Assembly: GCA_023475105.1 (NCBI GenBank)
Contig: JAMCWJ010000052.1
Location: forward strand, 1-64,000
From: Nitrospirota bacterium
GTDB lineage: Bacteria; Nitrospirota; Thermodesulfovibrionia; Thermodesulfovibrionales; UBA9159
DNA: 64,000 bases
Direction: 5' to 3'
Below the pieces are notes generated by a model that had not been told where the DNA came from, did no database searches, and was given only the letters and a program-made list of their open reading frames with translations. A program made the position numbers and the translations under genes. Positions 1-10,451 of this stretch are shown piece after piece. How positions within the stretch are numbered: the stretch's first letter is position 1; the number at the start of each line of letters is the position of its first letter.

Positions 1-644
1 ATATACAACCTGTCGGCGACACCAAGGGCGATCGCGCCTCCGCTCCCTCCTTCGCCGATCACGACTGAAATGACCGGGGTCTTCAGTCTCGACATCTCCA
101 TGAGATTCGTCGCGATCGCCTCTGCCTGTCCCCTTTCCTCGGCTCCTATGCCGGGATACGCACCGGGCGTATCGATAAAGGTGAGGATGGGTTTCCTGAA
201 ACGTTCGGCGAGTTTCATCAGACGGAGGGCCTTCCGGTATCCTTCGGGATGGGGCTGGCCGAAATTCCTCGAGATCCTCTCCTTTGTCCCCCTTCCCTTC
301 TGATGTCCGATGATCATGAAGGTGATCTCCCTGATCCTTCCGAAGCCGCCGACGACGGAAGGGTCATCAGCGTATCTCCTGTCGCCGTGAAGCTCGACGA
401 AGTCCTTTGCGAGGAGAGAGATGTAGTCGAGCGTGTACGGTCTATCGGGGTGCCGCGCGATCAGCGTCTTCTGCCATGGAGTAAGGTGCGAAAATATTTC
501 CGAACGGCGCTCTTTCGCCTTTTTCTCGAGTTTCTTTATCTCCGATGCGATATCCGGCTCTTTGCCGTCCGAGAGGCGTCTCAGTTCATCGATCTTCGCC
601 TCGATTTCTTCGATCGGCTTTTCGAAGTCCAGGTAGTATCTCAC
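1..644 (-). CDS. accA: Acetyl-CoA carboxylase carboxyltransferase subunit alpha (partial)
   Basis: This is the alpha subunit of the carboxyltransferase half of acetyl-CoA carboxylase, which makes malonyl-CoA for fatty acid synthesis. The reverse strand reads openly from a GTG at 644 to the window edge, so the C-terminal part is missing. It is absent from the ORF track because it has no stop here. The translation begins [14 protein letters not shown] and contains [30 protein letters not shown] and [12 protein letters not shown], which are typical AccA segments. The GTG overlaps the dnaE stop (GTGA), indicating translational coupling; dnaE-accA adjacency is common in bacteria. Confidence 0.96.
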   Translation of the reverse strand, partial: MRYYLDFEKPIEEIEAKIDELRRLSDGKEPDIASEIKKLEKKAKERRSEIFSHLTPWQKTLIARHPDRPYTLDYISLLAKDFVELHGDRRYADDPSVVGGFGRIREITFMIIGHQKGRGTKERISRNFGQPHPEGYRKALRLMKLAERFRKPILTFIDTPGAYPGIGAEERGQAEAIATNLMEMSRLKTPVISVVIGEGGSGGAIALGVADRLY

Positions 645-3600
645 GAAACCGCCACCGTCCCTTTTCCCAGAAGCGCCTCAATCTTCTCTGTCAGGGGACC
701 CGAGGGGTCTACGCAGAGGGACGTCGCCACAACCGCGCACGAACCGTTCACCTCGATCCTCAGGTACAGCTGACACCTTCCTGCGGTGTCGCCGGGGAAA
801 AGGTCCCTGAGCGCGCCGAGTTTTTCCGGAGGCAGCGCGTCCTTCTTCAGGGTTATTTCGATCTTATGCGCGCCGTTCTTCGCAACGAGGTCCTCGAGTC
901 TGGAGATCTCCCTCGAGACGAGCTTCGTTCCCTTCTCGGTCCTGTCAATGGTGCCCTTCACTGCGATCAAGCTCTCCTTGATCACAACATCGCCCCTGGT
1001 CCGGAAAAGCTCGGGGAACACGATCACCTCGGCGCTTCCCTCCTCGTCCTCGAGGGTCAGGTATGCCATACTTTCCGACTTGCCCTTTGTCCTAATCTTC
1101 TTGATGCTGCTCACTACGCCCGCGACCTGAACCTCCTCTTTATCTGCCGTCTCTTCAAGTGCGGCCATCCCTTTTACCTTCAGGGCCGAGAGTGCGTCCC
1201 GGTACTTCGACAACGGATGTCCCGTCAGGTAAAAGCCGAGGGCTTCCTTCTCATGAGTGAGCAGGGTAGCTTCATCCCATGCGGGTGTCTCCACACCTCC
1301 GCCGTCCCCGAAGATATTCTGCTGTCCGAAGAGGCAGCCCATCGAATTCTCACCATGCACGGCGGAATTGGTCACAGCGAGCGTCTCTGCCCTGTGCATT
1401 CCGAAAGAATCCAGAGCGCCGGCCTTCACGAGGCTTTCGAGGACCTTCCTGTTTATCTTCCTTCCGTCTATCCTTCGGAGAAAGTCCTCGAGGGATACGA
1501 AGCCCCCCCCTTCTTCCCTCACGGACAGTATCGACTCGATCGCAGCGGCCCCCACCCCTTTCACTGCCTCGAGACCGAAGCGTATCGCTTTGCCCAGCAC
1601 CCTGAACTCTTTCCCGCTCTCATTGATGTCGGGGGGAAGAATATCGATAGCCATCTTCCCGCATTCCGCTATAGACTTTACGATTTTGTCGGTATTGTCC
1701 GTGTCCGCGCTCAGCGTCGCCGCCATAAACTCGACCGGGAAATGGGTCTTCAGATAGGCGGTCTGATATGCGATATAGGCATAGGCTGCGGAATGAGATT
1801 TATTAAAACCATATCTGGCGAAAGGCTCCATCTTTTCGAACAGTTTCCGGGCCTTCTTTTCCGATATACGGTTCGCGACTGCCCCCCGGACAAAGTCCTC
1901 CTTTTGTTTTTCCATCTCCTCGGCCTTTTTCTTCCCCATCGCCCGCCGCAGGATGTCCGCCTGCCCCATCGAAAAGTTCGCGATCTTGTTGGCGATCATC
2001 ATGACCTGTTCCTGGTAGAGGATAATGCCGTAGGTCTCGTCAAGGATCTCCTTCAGCTGGGGCAATTCGTAGGAGATCTTCGCCTCGCCCTTTTTTGCCT
2101 TTATGAAGTCGTCGATCCATGCCATAGGTCCGGGCCGGTATAGGGCGACAAGGGCGATGAGGTCCTCAAATCTGTTCGGCTGCATCCTTACCAGGATGTC
2201 CCTCATCCCTGCGCTTTCGAGCTGGAACACCCCGGTCGTCTGACCGGAACTGAGGAGCCGATACGTCTCCATGTCGTCAAAAGGGATATCTGCAAGCGCC
2301 AGCTCTTTGCCGTTGTCCCGTATGTAGGCGACGGTCTTTTCGAGGACCGTCAGCGTCTTGAGCCCGAGGAAATCGAACTTCAGGAGGCCGATCGCCTCGA
2401 CAGAGCTCATGTCGAACTGGGTGGTGACGGTGCCGTCCGTCGGGTTCTTGTACAGAGGCGCATATTCGGTGAGAGGCTCCGGGGATACGACCACGCCCGC
2501 AGCATGCGTGGAGGCATGCCGGCAGAGACCCTCGAGCCTCCGTGCGATATCGAGAATCTCCTTCACTTTGGGGTTGTTCTCATACAGTTCCCTGAGTTGC
2601 GCCTCTTCCTTCAGCGCCTCATCTATGGAGATGTTCAGGGTGTTCGGGACCAGCTTCGCGACCCGGTCCACCTCCGCATACGGGACGTCAAGGGACCGTC
2701 CCACGTCCCGTATGGCCGCCTTCGCCGCCATCGTCCCGAAGGTGATTATCTGAGCCACATGATCGTGCCCGTATTCATTCGCGACATACGCGATGACCTC
2801 TCCCCTCCTGTCCTTGCAGAAATCGACGTCGATGTCGGGCATGCTGATCCTCTCGGGGTTCAGGAACCTTTCGAAAAGGAGATTGTATTTTATCGGGTCT
2901 ATCTCCGTTATCCCGAGGCAATACGCCACAAGGCTTCCTGCGGCGGAGCCGCGGCCCGGTCCCACGGGGATACCTTTTTTCCTCGCGTAGTGGATGAAAT
3001 CCCATACGATGAGGAAGTAGGACGCGTAGTTCATCCGGTTTATGATATCCAGTTCGCCCTTCAACCTGTTTCTGTAGCCTTCGGGGGGGTTCTCCCCGAA
3101 GTTCCGCTTCAGCCCTTCCACAGCCAGCTTCTTTAGGTATGTTTCGGGCGTCCCCTCTTTCACCCTGAACATCGGAAGCAGGTTCGTCCCGAGTCTGAAT
3201 TCCACATTGCACCGTTCGGCTATCTTCCGCGTATTCACAACCGCCTCGGGAACCTCGGCAAAGGCCCTCTTCATCTCATCGGGAGACTTCAGGTAGAATT
3301 CGTCCGTCTCGAACCGCATTCTGTTCGCATCGCTCACCGTCTTGCCCGTCTGGATACAGAGCAGAATCTCGTGCGCTCTCGCGTCTTCCCTCCTCAGATA
3401 ATGGCAGTCGTTCGTGGCAACGAGGCCGATCTGCAGTTCCTCCGACAGCTCCCTCAGTTTTCTGTTCGCTTTCTCCTGCGCCTCCAGCCCGTTGACCTGG
3501 ATTTCGATATAAAAATTTTCAGGACCGAGGATCTTCCTGTATTCGAGCGCGCTCTGCCTCGCCTTGTCGGTCATCTCCCTGCTCAGATAATACGGGACTT

Positions 3601-4036
3601 CCCCTTTCAAGCAGGCGGAGAGCCCGACGAGCCCCCCGCTGTACTGCGCCAGCAGGTCCTTGTCGATTCTCGGCCTGTAGTAAAACCCTTCCGTGTAGGC
3701 CCTCGAGACGAGATTTACGAGATTTCTGTATCCGGCGTTGTCTTTCGCCAGGAGGATGAGGTGAAAAGACGATTCCGAGGCGCCCTCTGCCTTTTTTTCG
3801 AGACGGCTTGACGGCGCCACATAGACCTCGCAGCCGATGATCGGTTTTATCCCCGCCTTGGTGACTTTCTTATAGAACTCGACTGCGCCGAAGAGGTTGC
3901 CATGGTCCGTGATGGCGACCGCGGGCATCTTCCACTCCGCCGCCTGCTCCACGAGCTCGTCGATCTTGATGGAACCGTCCAGCAGGCTGTACTCCGTATG
4001 GAGATGGAGCGGTACGTAGTCAGAGTGACGATGCAT
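641..4036 (-). CDS. dnaE: DNA polymerase III alpha subunit
   Basis: Catalytic subunit of the replicative DNA polymerase III. At 1131 aa it has the usual DnaE length. The N-terminal PHP domain is visible ([31 protein letters not shown]), followed by the polymerase core with [16 protein letters not shown] and the acidic [15 protein letters not shown] segment. Fingers and HhH regions follow ([29 protein letters not shown]), then a C-terminal OB fold ([18 protein letters not shown]). The start is the ATG at 4036, divergent from rpmH. The 3' end overlaps accA by 4 nt, so the two are probably cotranscribed. Confidence 0.98.
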   Translation of the reverse strand: MHRHSDYVPLHLHTEYSLLDGSIKIDELVEQAAEWKMPAVAITDHGNLFGAVEFYKKVTKAGIKPIIGCEVYVAPSSRLEKKAEGASESSFHLILLAKDNAGYRNLVNLVSRAYTEGFYYRPRIDKDLLAQYSGGLVGLSACLKGEVPYYLSREMTDKARQSALEYRKILGPENFYIEIQVNGLEAQEKANRKLRELSEELQIGLVATNDCHYLRREDARAHEILLCIQTGKTVSDANRMRFETDEFYLKSPDEMKRAFAEVPEAVVNTRKIAERCNVEFRLGTNLLPMFRVKEGTPETYLKKLAVEGLKRNFGENPPEGYRNRLKGELDIINRMNYASYFLIVWDFIHYARKKGIPVGPGRGSAAGSLVAYCLGITEIDPIKYNLLFERFLNPERISMPDIDVDFCKDRRGEVIAYVANEYGHDHVAQIITFGTMAAKAAIRDVGRSLDVPYAEVDRVAKLVPNTLNISIDEALKEEAQLRELYENNPKVKEILDIARRLEGLCRHASTHAAGVVVSPEPLTEYAPLYKNPTDGTVTTQFDMSSVEAIGLLKFDFLGLKTLTVLEKTVAYIRDNGKELALADIPFDDMETYRLLSSGQTTGVFQLESAGMRDILVRMQPNRFEDLIALVALYRPGPMAWIDDFIKAKKGEAKISYELPQLKEILDETYGIILYQEQVMMIANKIANFSMGQADILRRAMGKKKAEEMEKQKEDFVRGAVANRISEKKARKLFEKMEPFARYGFNKSHSAAYAYIAYQTAYLKTHFPVEFMAATLSADTDNTDKIVKSIAECGKMAIDILPPDINESGKEFRVLGKAIRFGLEAVKGVGAAAIESILSVREEGGGFVSLEDFLRRIDGRKINRKVLESLVKAGALDSFGMHRAETLAVTNSAVHGENSMGCLFGQQNIFGDGGGVETPAWDEATLLTHEKEALGFYLTGHPLSKYRDALSALKVKGMAALEETADKEEVQVAGVVSSIKKIRTKGKSESMAYLTLEDEEGSAEVIVFPELFRTRGDVVIKESLIAVKGTIDRTEKGTKLVSREISRLEDLVAKNGAHKIEITLKKDALPPEKLGALRDLFPGDTAGRCQLYLRIEVNGSCAVVATSLCVDPSGPLTEKIEALLGKGTVAVS

Positions 4037-4106
4037 ACAGAATATTAACCGATGCCGGCGGACAAGTTCAACTTCAAAAGTGCTTTGACAAGAAATGTAT
4101 TTAAAC

Positions 4107-4136
4107 TTGACTTTATCGGGTCTGTCGTTCTATACT
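4107..4136 (+). promoter_or_regulatory. Sigma70-type promoter upstream of rpmH
   Basis: TTGACT (4107-4112) and TATACT (4131-4136) are separated by 18 bp, and the rpmH ATG lies 17 nt downstream of the -10. Another TTGACA stands at 4085-4090 but has no matching -10. This is the only intergenic space between divergent dnaE and rpmH, so a promoter is expected here. Confidence 0.6.
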
Positions 4137-4152
4137 TTTCGACGAGGAAATT

Positions 4153-4293
4153 ATGGGTACATACACGACATTCCGGCCACATAACGTAAAGAGAAAAAGG
4201 ACCCACGGCTTTCTGGAGAGGATGAACTCGAAGGGAGGCAAAAAGACCTTACAGAGAAGACGGGCCAAGGGGCGCAAGAGGCTGGTCGTTTAA
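4153..4293 (+). CDS. rpmH: 50S ribosomal protein L34
   Basis: A 46-aa ribosomal protein of the large subunit, too short for the ORF track. The translation starts [20 protein letters not shown] and ends with a basic [12 protein letters not shown] tail, diagnostic of L34. The N-terminus ([10 protein letters not shown]) departs slightly from the common MKRTYQPS form. The ATG follows GACGAGGAAATT, a weak Shine-Dalgarno. In most bacteria rnpA follows directly, but here the next gene is yidD. Confidence 0.95.
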   Translation: MGTYTTFRPHNVKRKRTHGFLERMNSKGGKKTLQRRRAKGRKRLVV

Positions 4294-4414
4294 CCCTTAC
4301 CGCTTCTTCGGGTCATCGGCGAGGATCTGCCTTCGCGGAACGCAGTCAAAGTAACCCTTTTTGTGTAGCGTGAGGCTTTTTCTATGGCACTGCCGTGACA
4401 CCGGCGAAAAGACT

Positions 4415-4624
4415 ATGGCAAAAATTGTTATCTTCATATTGAAGGCCTATAAATATCTGCTGTCGCCGTTTTTCCCCCCGGCCTGCAGGTATCTGCCCAC
4501 ATGTTCCGCGTACGCCGCGGATGCGGTACGGAGATACGGTACGCTGAAAGGCGGCTATCTCGCCGTGAAAAGACTCCTCAGATGCCATCCCTTCCACCCC
4601 GGTGGATATGACCCGGTGAAATAA
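4415..4624 (+). CDS. yidD: Membrane protein insertion efficiency factor YidD
   Basis: A small protein (69 aa) of the YidD family that assists YidC-dependent membrane protein insertion. It has the family core [23 protein letters not shown] and the C-terminal [16 protein letters not shown], with the conserved cysteines. The start was placed at the ATG at 4415 because homologues begin close to the amphipathic helix; the ORF track's longer start adds 18 residues with no family match. The stop precedes the yidC ATG by 1 nt, so the two are coupled. Confidence 0.95.
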   Translation: MAKIVIFILKAYKYLLSPFFPPACRYLPTCSAYAADAVRRYGTLKGGYLAVKRLLRCHPFHPGGYDPVK

Positions 4625-4625
4625 T

Positions 4626-6161
4626 ATGGAAATGGACAAAAGGACACTTATTGCTGTCGTCCTCGCCCTCGCAATTCTGCTCGGCTATCAGTATTTCTTT
4701 GCAAAACAGTCTCCCCAGCCTGTCCGGCAGCCCCAACAGACAGAGACCGGAAAGGCAGCGGAAAAGGCAGAGGCTCTTCCTTCTGTCGTCCCCATTACCG
4801 CCGCTGAAGGCCAGGCGGAGGCGAAAGATATCAGGGTAGAGACGGACTTCTATATCGCCGTCTTTTCGTCGAGGGGGGGGACGGTCAAGAGCTTTGTGCT
4901 GAAAAAGTATAAGGACAAAGACGGCTCGCCTGTTTCACTCCTTGCTGGCCCCGAAGCAGTTCCGGCCCTCGCTCTGGGAGAAAAAGATGATTTTCCGCTG
5001 GCGAAGATCAACTTTTCCGTAAAGGGTTCGGACCTCAACCTGAAGGATTCCCAGAAAGGAACCTTTATTTTTGAGTACGCCTCGCAGAAGTTTTCGGTCC
5101 GGCGGACCTATACCTTTTATGCCGATAGCTACAAATTCGATTTGACGGACGAGGTGAGCGGCCTGCCCGATTACTGGCTCGCCCTCGGTTCCCATTTCGG
5201 CATCCACGACACAAAAGACTCGACGGCCCCCCATATCGGCCCTGTGATTCTACAAGGCACCGACAGGATAGACATCGTCGCAAAAAAACTCGATCAACCG
5301 AAGGAATACAAGGACGGGATAAAATGGGTGGCGCAGGAGGATAAATACTTCTTTGCGTCGATTGTCCCTTCCGCCGGGGTAGTCGAGGCAAAGGCATGGA
5401 GAGCACAAGACTCCGCCGTCATTGCGCTCAAGCTCAAACAGGGTGTGAACAGTTACCTGATTTACGCGGGCCCCAAAGATTACAACAGACTGGAGAAGTT
5501 GGAGGTCGGCCTGCAGCACATAATCGACTTCGGCTTCTTTTCGATTCTGGCAAGGCCCCTTTTCTGGATACTGAAGTTCTTCTACAGTTTCCTCGGAAAC
5601 TACGGCTGGGCTATCGTGCTTCTGACGATCATCGTCCGCATACCCTTCGTCCCCCTTCTGAACAAGAGCCAGAAGTCGATGAGAAAGATGCAGCAGCTCC
5701 AGCCCAAGCTGACCGAGCTGAAAGAAAAGTATAAGAACGACCCGCAGAAGCTCCAGAAAGAGACGCTCGAGATGTACAAGAAATACAAGGTAAATCCCGT
5801 GGGCGGTTGTCTCCCGATGCTCCTCCAGATCCCGGTCTTTTATGCACTGTACAAGGTGCTCATGATCGCGATCGAGCTGAGGGGCGCACCTTTCATGCTC
5901 TGGATCACCGACCTTTCCTCGAAAGATCCGTACTACATTCTGCCGATCGTGATGGGCATCACCATGGTCCTTCAGCAGAAGATGACGCCCACATCGATGG
6001 ACCCCAAACAGAACAAAATGATGATGCTGATGCCGGTGGTATTCACCTTCCTCTTCCTGAACTTCGCGTCGGGACTGGTGCTCTACTGGCTCGTGAACAA
6101 TATCCTTAGCATAATCCAGCAGTTTTTTACCAATAGGAAGCTCGCCAGGGAATCGCAGTGA
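4626..6161 (+). CDS. yidC: Membrane protein insertase YidC
   Basis: Inner-membrane insertase of the YidC/Oxa1/Alb3 family, 511 aa. An N-terminal membrane anchor (RTLIAVVLALAILLGYQYFF) is followed by the large periplasmic beta-domain of Gram-negative YidC (about residues 60-290). The five-helix insertase core comes last, beginning near FFSILARPLFWILKFFYSFLGNYGWAIVLLTIIVR and including NPVGGCLPMLLQIPVFYALYK. The periplasmic domain points to a diderm cell. It forms an rpmH-yidD-yidC cluster; jag and mnmE, often next, are not here. Confidence 0.98.
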   Translation: MEMDKRTLIAVVLALAILLGYQYFFAKQSPQPVRQPQQTETGKAAEKAEALPSVVPITAAEGQAEAKDIRVETDFYIAVFSSRGGTVKSFVLKKYKDKDGSPVSLLAGPEAVPALALGEKDDFPLAKINFSVKGSDLNLKDSQKGTFIFEYASQKFSVRRTYTFYADSYKFDLTDEVSGLPDYWLALGSHFGIHDTKDSTAPHIGPVILQGTDRIDIVAKKLDQPKEYKDGIKWVAQEDKYFFASIVPSAGVVEAKAWRAQDSAVIALKLKQGVNSYLIYAGPKDYNRLEKLEVGLQHIIDFGFFSILARPLFWILKFFYSFLGNYGWAIVLLTIIVRIPFVPLLNKSQKSMRKMQQLQPKLTELKEKYKNDPQKLQKETLEMYKKYKVNPVGGCLPMLLQIPVFYALYKVLMIAIELRGAPFMLWITDLSSKDPYYILPIVMGITMVLQQKMTPTSMDPKQNKMMMLMPVVFTFLFLNFASGLVLYWLVNNILSIIQQFFTNRKLARESQ

Positions 6162-6211
6162 TTTAACCTCCGTTCCCTGCCTCACAGCACCCGCCCCTTG
6201 CATTGAACAGC

Positions 6212-6240
6212 CGAAAACGAGCCGAAATCGGCTGTTTTCG
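6212..6240 (+). terminator. Hairpin after yidC, possible terminator
   Basis: CGAAAAC (6212-6218) pairs with GTTTTCG (6234-6240). AGCCG (6220-6224) pairs with CGGCT (6229-6233) around an AAAT loop, with a single bulged G. It lies 50 nt past the yidC stop and before pilB. No clear U-tract follows, so intrinsic termination is uncertain. Confidence 0.5.
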
Positions 6241-6315
6241 CGAAGGAGTAAAACCTGATAAATCGAAGGGTTATGACTGTTGACTTTCAGCACAGTTTCA
6301 TATATCGTATTGTAT

Positions 6316-8133
6316 ATGGCGGCTAAGCTTGGTCAGATACTCATCACCTCCAATATCATCTCCGAAGAGCAACTCAAACAGGCGCTGAATCTCCAGAAGA
6401 GGGAGGGAGGGCGTCTCGGGACGAATCTCGCAAAATTGGGATATATCACTGAGGACAAACTCGTTTCTTTCCTTTCGAAACAATTCGGCGTTCCCGCGAT
6501 AAACCTTTCGGAATACACGATAGATTCCTCTGTCGTGAAACTCATTCCCCTGGAGATGGCACGGAAATACCTGATCATGCCGATTGCACGTGTCGGCGCA
6601 ACGCTTACGATCGCTATGGCGGATCCTTCGAACGTCTTTGCGATCGATGATGTGAAATTCATGACAGGGTATAACGTCGAAGTCGTGGTCGCCGCAGAAT
6701 CGGCAATACTGACTTCGATAACGAACAATTACGCGAAGGGAGGGGAGGGACTGGTCGCTTCAAAAAAGGGCGGCTCAAGCACCGGTCAGTCGCTGCAGGC
6801 AAAAGACTACACGTTTTCCGAGGCGGAACTCGATATCGAGAGCTCTCTTTCCGTCGACGAGGCTCCCAGCGTAAACGTCGAAGAATTCGATAAGGTAGTC
6901 GGGAGCGCCCTCGACAGTATCGATGTCGTGGAAGACAGGGACGACGCCGAGGTCGTGAAGGAAGTAGAGGCGCCCATCGTGAAACTGGTCAACGGAATCT
7001 TTGTGAACGCAATCAAGGCCGGGGCCAGCGATATCCATCTCGAACCCTACGAGGCTTCGCTCCGCGTGCGGTACCGGGTCGACGGCGTCATGTACACGGT
7101 GATGAACCTCCCTACGAAAATAAAGAGCGCGCTGACATCGAGAGTGAAGATCATGTCGAGGCTCGATATAGCGGAGAGGAGACTGCCCCAGGACGGAAGG
7201 ATAAAGCTGAAACTGGGGAAAAAGCGGGAGATAGACTTCCGGGTGTCGACGCTGCCGACGCTTTTCGGTGAGAAGACCGTACTCAGGATCCTCGATAAAT
7301 CGAATCTCCAGGTCGACCTGACGAAACTCGGTTTCGAGAAAAGGCAGCTCGAAGACTTCATGGAGGCGATCGAAAAGCCCTATGGAATGGTCCTTGTTAC
7401 GGGTCCCACAGGTAGCGGCAAAACAACGACGCTCTATTCCGCTCTGAATCATCTGAACAAACCCGGCATCAACATCATGACATCCGAAGATCCCGTGGAG
7501 TACAACTTTATGGGAATAAACCAGGTGCAGGTCAAGGAAGAGATCGGCCTCACCTTCGCGTCCGCCCTTCGCTCCTTCCTGCGACAGGACCCGGACATCA
7601 TCATGGTGGGCGAAATAAGGGATTTCGAGACCGCGGAGATCGCCGTAAAGGCGGCCCTCACCGGTCACCTCGTGCTAAGCACGCTCCATACGAATGACGC
7701 GCCGAGCACTATCAGCCGGCTGCTTAACATGGGGATTGAACCCTTCCTCGTCTCTTCGTCGGTCATCCTGATACTGGCCCAGAGACTTGCGAGGAAGGTG
7801 TGCCTGCAATGCAAAGACGAGGAAAAAGTCCCCGCCGAGGCACTTGTCAAGATCGGGTTCTCCGAGGAGGAGGCAAAGACCATGAGATGTTACCGGGGCA
7901 AGGGCTGCCCTGTCTGCAATAATTCCGGGTACAAGGGCAGGATAGCCCTATACGAGGTGATGCCGATAAGCGACGAAATACGGGAGTTGATCCTGGAAGG
8001 AGCGTCGGCGAACGAGATCAAGAAGACTGCGGTCAGGCTCGGGACGAGATCGCTCAGGATGAGCGGGCTGTCGAAGGTGAAGGACGGCATCACCTCTATC
8101 GAGGAAGTACTGAGAGTCACTTTTGGGGACTAG
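6316..8133 (+). CDS. pilB: Type IV pilus assembly ATPase PilB
   Basis: Cytoplasmic ATPase that powers type IV pilus extension (GspE/PilB family). The N-terminal MshEN-type domain (KLGQILITSNIISEEQLKQAL) precedes the ATPase core, with a Walker A in GPTGSGKTTTLYSALNHLN, Asp-box SEDPVEYN, Walker B-like DPDIIMVGEIRD and His box LSTLHTNDAP. A tetracysteine zinc site follows (CLQCKDEE, then CPVCNNSGYKGR). The ATG at 6316 matches the usual PilB N-terminus. An in-frame TTG at 6280 has a better spaced GAAGGG upstream and would add 12 residues. First gene of pilB-pilT-pilC-pilS-pilR. Confidence 0.96.
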   Translation: MAAKLGQILITSNIISEEQLKQALNLQKREGGRLGTNLAKLGYITEDKLVSFLSKQFGVPAINLSEYTIDSSVVKLIPLEMARKYLIMPIARVGATLTIAMADPSNVFAIDDVKFMTGYNVEVVVAAESAILTSITNNYAKGGEGLVASKKGGSSTGQSLQAKDYTFSEAELDIESSLSVDEAPSVNVEEFDKVVGSALDSIDVVEDRDDAEVVKEVEAPIVKLVNGIFVNAIKAGASDIHLEPYEASLRVRYRVDGVMYTVMNLPTKIKSALTSRVKIMSRLDIAERRLPQDGRIKLKLGKKREIDFRVSTLPTLFGEKTVLRILDKSNLQVDLTKLGFEKRQLEDFMEAIEKPYGMVLVTGPTGSGKTTTLYSALNHLNKPGINIMTSEDPVEYNFMGINQVQVKEEIGLTFASALRSFLRQDPDIIMVGEIRDFETAEIAVKAALTGHLVLSTLHTNDAPSTISRLLNMGIEPFLVSSSVILILAQRLARKVCLQCKDEEKVPAEALVKIGFSEEEAKTMRCYRGKGCPVCNNSGYKGRIALYEVMPISDEIRELILEGASANEIKKTAVRLGTRSLRMSGLSKVKDGITSIEEVLRVTFGD

Positions 8134-8144
8134 AGGAGCGTTGA

Positions 8145-9233
8145 ATGGCAACGTTATATGATCTGTTGAAGCAAATGATCGACAGCGGGGCATCGGACCT
8201 CCATATCACGACGGGCACTCCGCCGAGGCTCAGGGTCGACGGCAAGCTGCTGAGCATGGACCATCCGGCGCTCATGCCCGCCGACACCAAGGCCCTCTGC
8301 TACAGCATACTCACCGATGCCCAGAAGCACCGCTTCGAAGAGAACAATGAACTCGACCTTTCCTTCGGCATAAAGGGCCTCAGCAGGTTCCGTGCGAACA
8401 TCTTCATGCAGCGCGGGGCAGTGGCAGGGGCCTTCAGGACCATCCCCTTCACGATCAGGACGTTCGCCGAACTGGGGTTGCCCGAAATCGTGAACGAGAT
8501 GGTGAAGAAACCCCGGGGACTTATTCTCGTGACCGGGCCGACGGGAAGCGGAAAATCCACTACACTGGCTGCGATGATAGACCGGATCAACGAAGAGCGT
8601 TACGACCATATCATCACGGTTGAAGACCCGATCGAATATCTCCACGGTCACAAGAAATGCCTTATCAACCAGCGGGAAGTGAATGCGGACACGATGTCGT
8701 TCAAGTCGGCACTGAAATACGTGCTCAGGCAGGACCCCGACGTCGTGCTGATAGGCGAGATGCGCGACCTCGAAACCATCGAGGCGGCGTTGACGGTTTC
8801 TGAAACGGGCCATCTTACGCTGGCAACGCTCCATACCAATTCGGCGGTCCAGACCATAAACAGAATCATCGACGTCTTCCCTTCCCATCAGCAGGAACAG
8901 ATCAGGGTCCAACTTTCTTTCGTCCTGGAGGGCATACTCTCGCAGCAGCTGCTGCCGAAGAAATCGGGGCACGGGAGGGTGATGAGTGTCGAGATCCTGT
9001 CGCCCAATCCGGCAATCAGGAACCTGATACGGGAAGACAAGGTCCACCAGATATATTCTCAGATGCAGACCGGACAGGCAAAGTCGGGGATGCAGACAAT
9101 GAACCAATCCCTGCTGGAGCTCTATACGAAGGGATTGATCTCTTATGAAGAAGCGATGGGGCGCTCACAGGTACCCGAAGAGCTTCTTACCATGATTCAG
9201 CGGGTCTCAGCCGGTTCGAAAGGGAGGGGGTAA
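8145..9233 (+). CDS. pilT: Type IV pilus retraction ATPase PilT
   Basis: Hexameric ATPase for pilus retraction, supporting twitching motility. The 362-aa protein opens with MATLYDLLKQMIDSGASDLHITTGTPPRLRVDG, typical of PilT. It carries the Walker A GPTGSGKSTT, VEDPIEYLH, DPDVVLIGEMRDLETIEAALT and the His box LATLHTNSAVQTINRIIDVFP. It lies 11 nt after pilB and ends 3 nt before pilC. Confidence 0.97.
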   Translation: MATLYDLLKQMIDSGASDLHITTGTPPRLRVDGKLLSMDHPALMPADTKALCYSILTDAQKHRFEENNELDLSFGIKGLSRFRANIFMQRGAVAGAFRTIPFTIRTFAELGLPEIVNEMVKKPRGLILVTGPTGSGKSTTLAAMIDRINEERYDHIITVEDPIEYLHGHKKCLINQREVNADTMSFKSALKYVLRQDPDVVLIGEMRDLETIEAALTVSETGHLTLATLHTNSAVQTINRIIDVFPSHQQEQIRVQLSFVLEGILSQQLLPKKSGHGRVMSVEILSPNPAIRNLIREDKVHQIYSQMQTGQAKSGMQTMNQSLLELYTKGLISYEEAMGRSQVPEELLTMIQRVSAGSKGRG

Positions 9234-9236
9234 GAA

Positions 9237-10448
9237 ATGCCGACGACTTTTCAGTGGTCAGGGAAAACCATCAGGGGTTCGCTTGAGAGGGGAGAAATGG
9301 TCGCTGCGTCAAAGGATGAGGTGATCGCCCAGCTCAGAAGGAAGAACATAACGGCAACGATCATCACGGAAAAGGGGGGAAAAAGCCCCCTTTTCGCAGG
9401 CCTCGGCGCCCGCGTCGGCGACAAGGATATCGTCGTATTCACCAGACAGTTCTCTACTATGATCGATGCGGGGCTGCCCCTTGTGCAGGGCCTCGACATC
9501 CTTTCCCAGCAGGTCGAAAACAAGACCCTTGCCAAGACCCTCAAAGTTATCAAGTCAGACGTGGAGTCGGGCTCTACATACGCCGACGCCTTGAAAAAAC
9601 ACCCGAAGATATTTTCGGAACTCTACGTGAACATGGTCGCCGCAGGCGAGGCGGGAGGCATACTCGACACGATACTCAACAGGCTCGCCGGTTACATCGA
9701 AAAGGCGATGAAGCTGAAGAAGAAGGTCAAGGGCGCGATGATCTATCCCGCGGTGGTCACCACTATCGCCGTAGCGGTCATCGCGGTCATCATGATTTTT
9801 GTCGTCCCGACGTTTTCCAAGATGTTTATTTCTATGGGTGGAACGCTTCCCCTGCCGACGCGCATCGTGATCGGGCTCAGCAAGACGATCGCCGGAGTCG
9901 GCGGGTTGATCGCGCTCGGTTTTATCGTGGGTTTCATCGTCTTTATCAAGCAAGTGAGGAAGACGGAAAAAGGGACGAAGGTGATCGATGCCATCCTCCT
10001 GAAACTCCCCATTTTCGGGGTGATCCTCAATAAGGTGGCTGTCGCAAAATTCACCCGTACCCTCGGCACGCTCATCAGCAGCGGCGTGCCGATCCTCGAC
10101 GGACTCGAGATTACCGCCAAGACCGCCGGCAACAAGGTCGTCGAATACGCGATTATGGATGTGAGAAAGGCCGTAGCCGAAGGGAAGACCCTGGAGGAGC
10201 CTCTGTCGAAGGCAAAGGTATTCCCGCCGATGGTGACCCATATGATCGCGGTCGGCGAATCTACGGGAGCCCTTGATGCCATGATGAGCAAGATCGCGGA
10301 CTTCTATGACGACGAGGTCGATAACGCCGTCAACAACCTGACGGCGATGATGGAGCCTCTTCTGATGGTATTCCTCGGAACATCCGTCGGCTTTATCGTC
10401 ATTGCGATGTATCTCCCGATATTCAAGCTGATCACCCTCATAAAATAG
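9237..10448 (+). CDS. pilC: Type IV pilus inner-membrane platform protein PilC
   Basis: Type II secretion F family membrane protein that couples PilB/PilT to the pilus base. The 403 aa hold two T2SSF domains: the first around FTRQFSTMIDAGLPLVQGLDIL, the second around FTRTLGTLISSGVPILDGLEI. Three hydrophobic stretches are visible, the last near GFIVIAMYLPIFKLITLIK. Its position directly after pilT is the standard order. No pilin gene is present in the window. Confidence 0.97.
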   Translation: MPTTFQWSGKTIRGSLERGEMVAASKDEVIAQLRRKNITATIITEKGGKSPLFAGLGARVGDKDIVVFTRQFSTMIDAGLPLVQGLDILSQQVENKTLAKTLKVIKSDVESGSTYADALKKHPKIFSELYVNMVAAGEAGGILDTILNRLAGYIEKAMKLKKKVKGAMIYPAVVTTIAVAVIAVIMIFVVPTFSKMFISMGGTLPLPTRIVIGLSKTIAGVGGLIALGFIVGFIVFIKQVRKTEKGTKVIDAILLKLPIFGVILNKVAVAKFTRTLGTLISSGVPILDGLEITAKTAGNKVVEYAIMDVRKAVAEGKTLEEPLSKAKVFPPMVTHMIAVGESTGALDAMMSKIADFYDDEVDNAVNNLTAMMEPLLMVFLGTSVGFIVIAMYLPIFKLITLIK

Positions 10449-10451
10449 TCC

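Noticed and set aside
545-2143. Long plus-strand ORF of 532 aa
   Set aside because: It lies wholly antisense to dnaE and accA and has no family motif; a GC-rich shadow.
5250-6293. Minus-strand ORF of 347 aa across yidC
   Set aside because: Antisense to clear yidC coding, rich in His/Arg/Glu as expected of a shadow frame.
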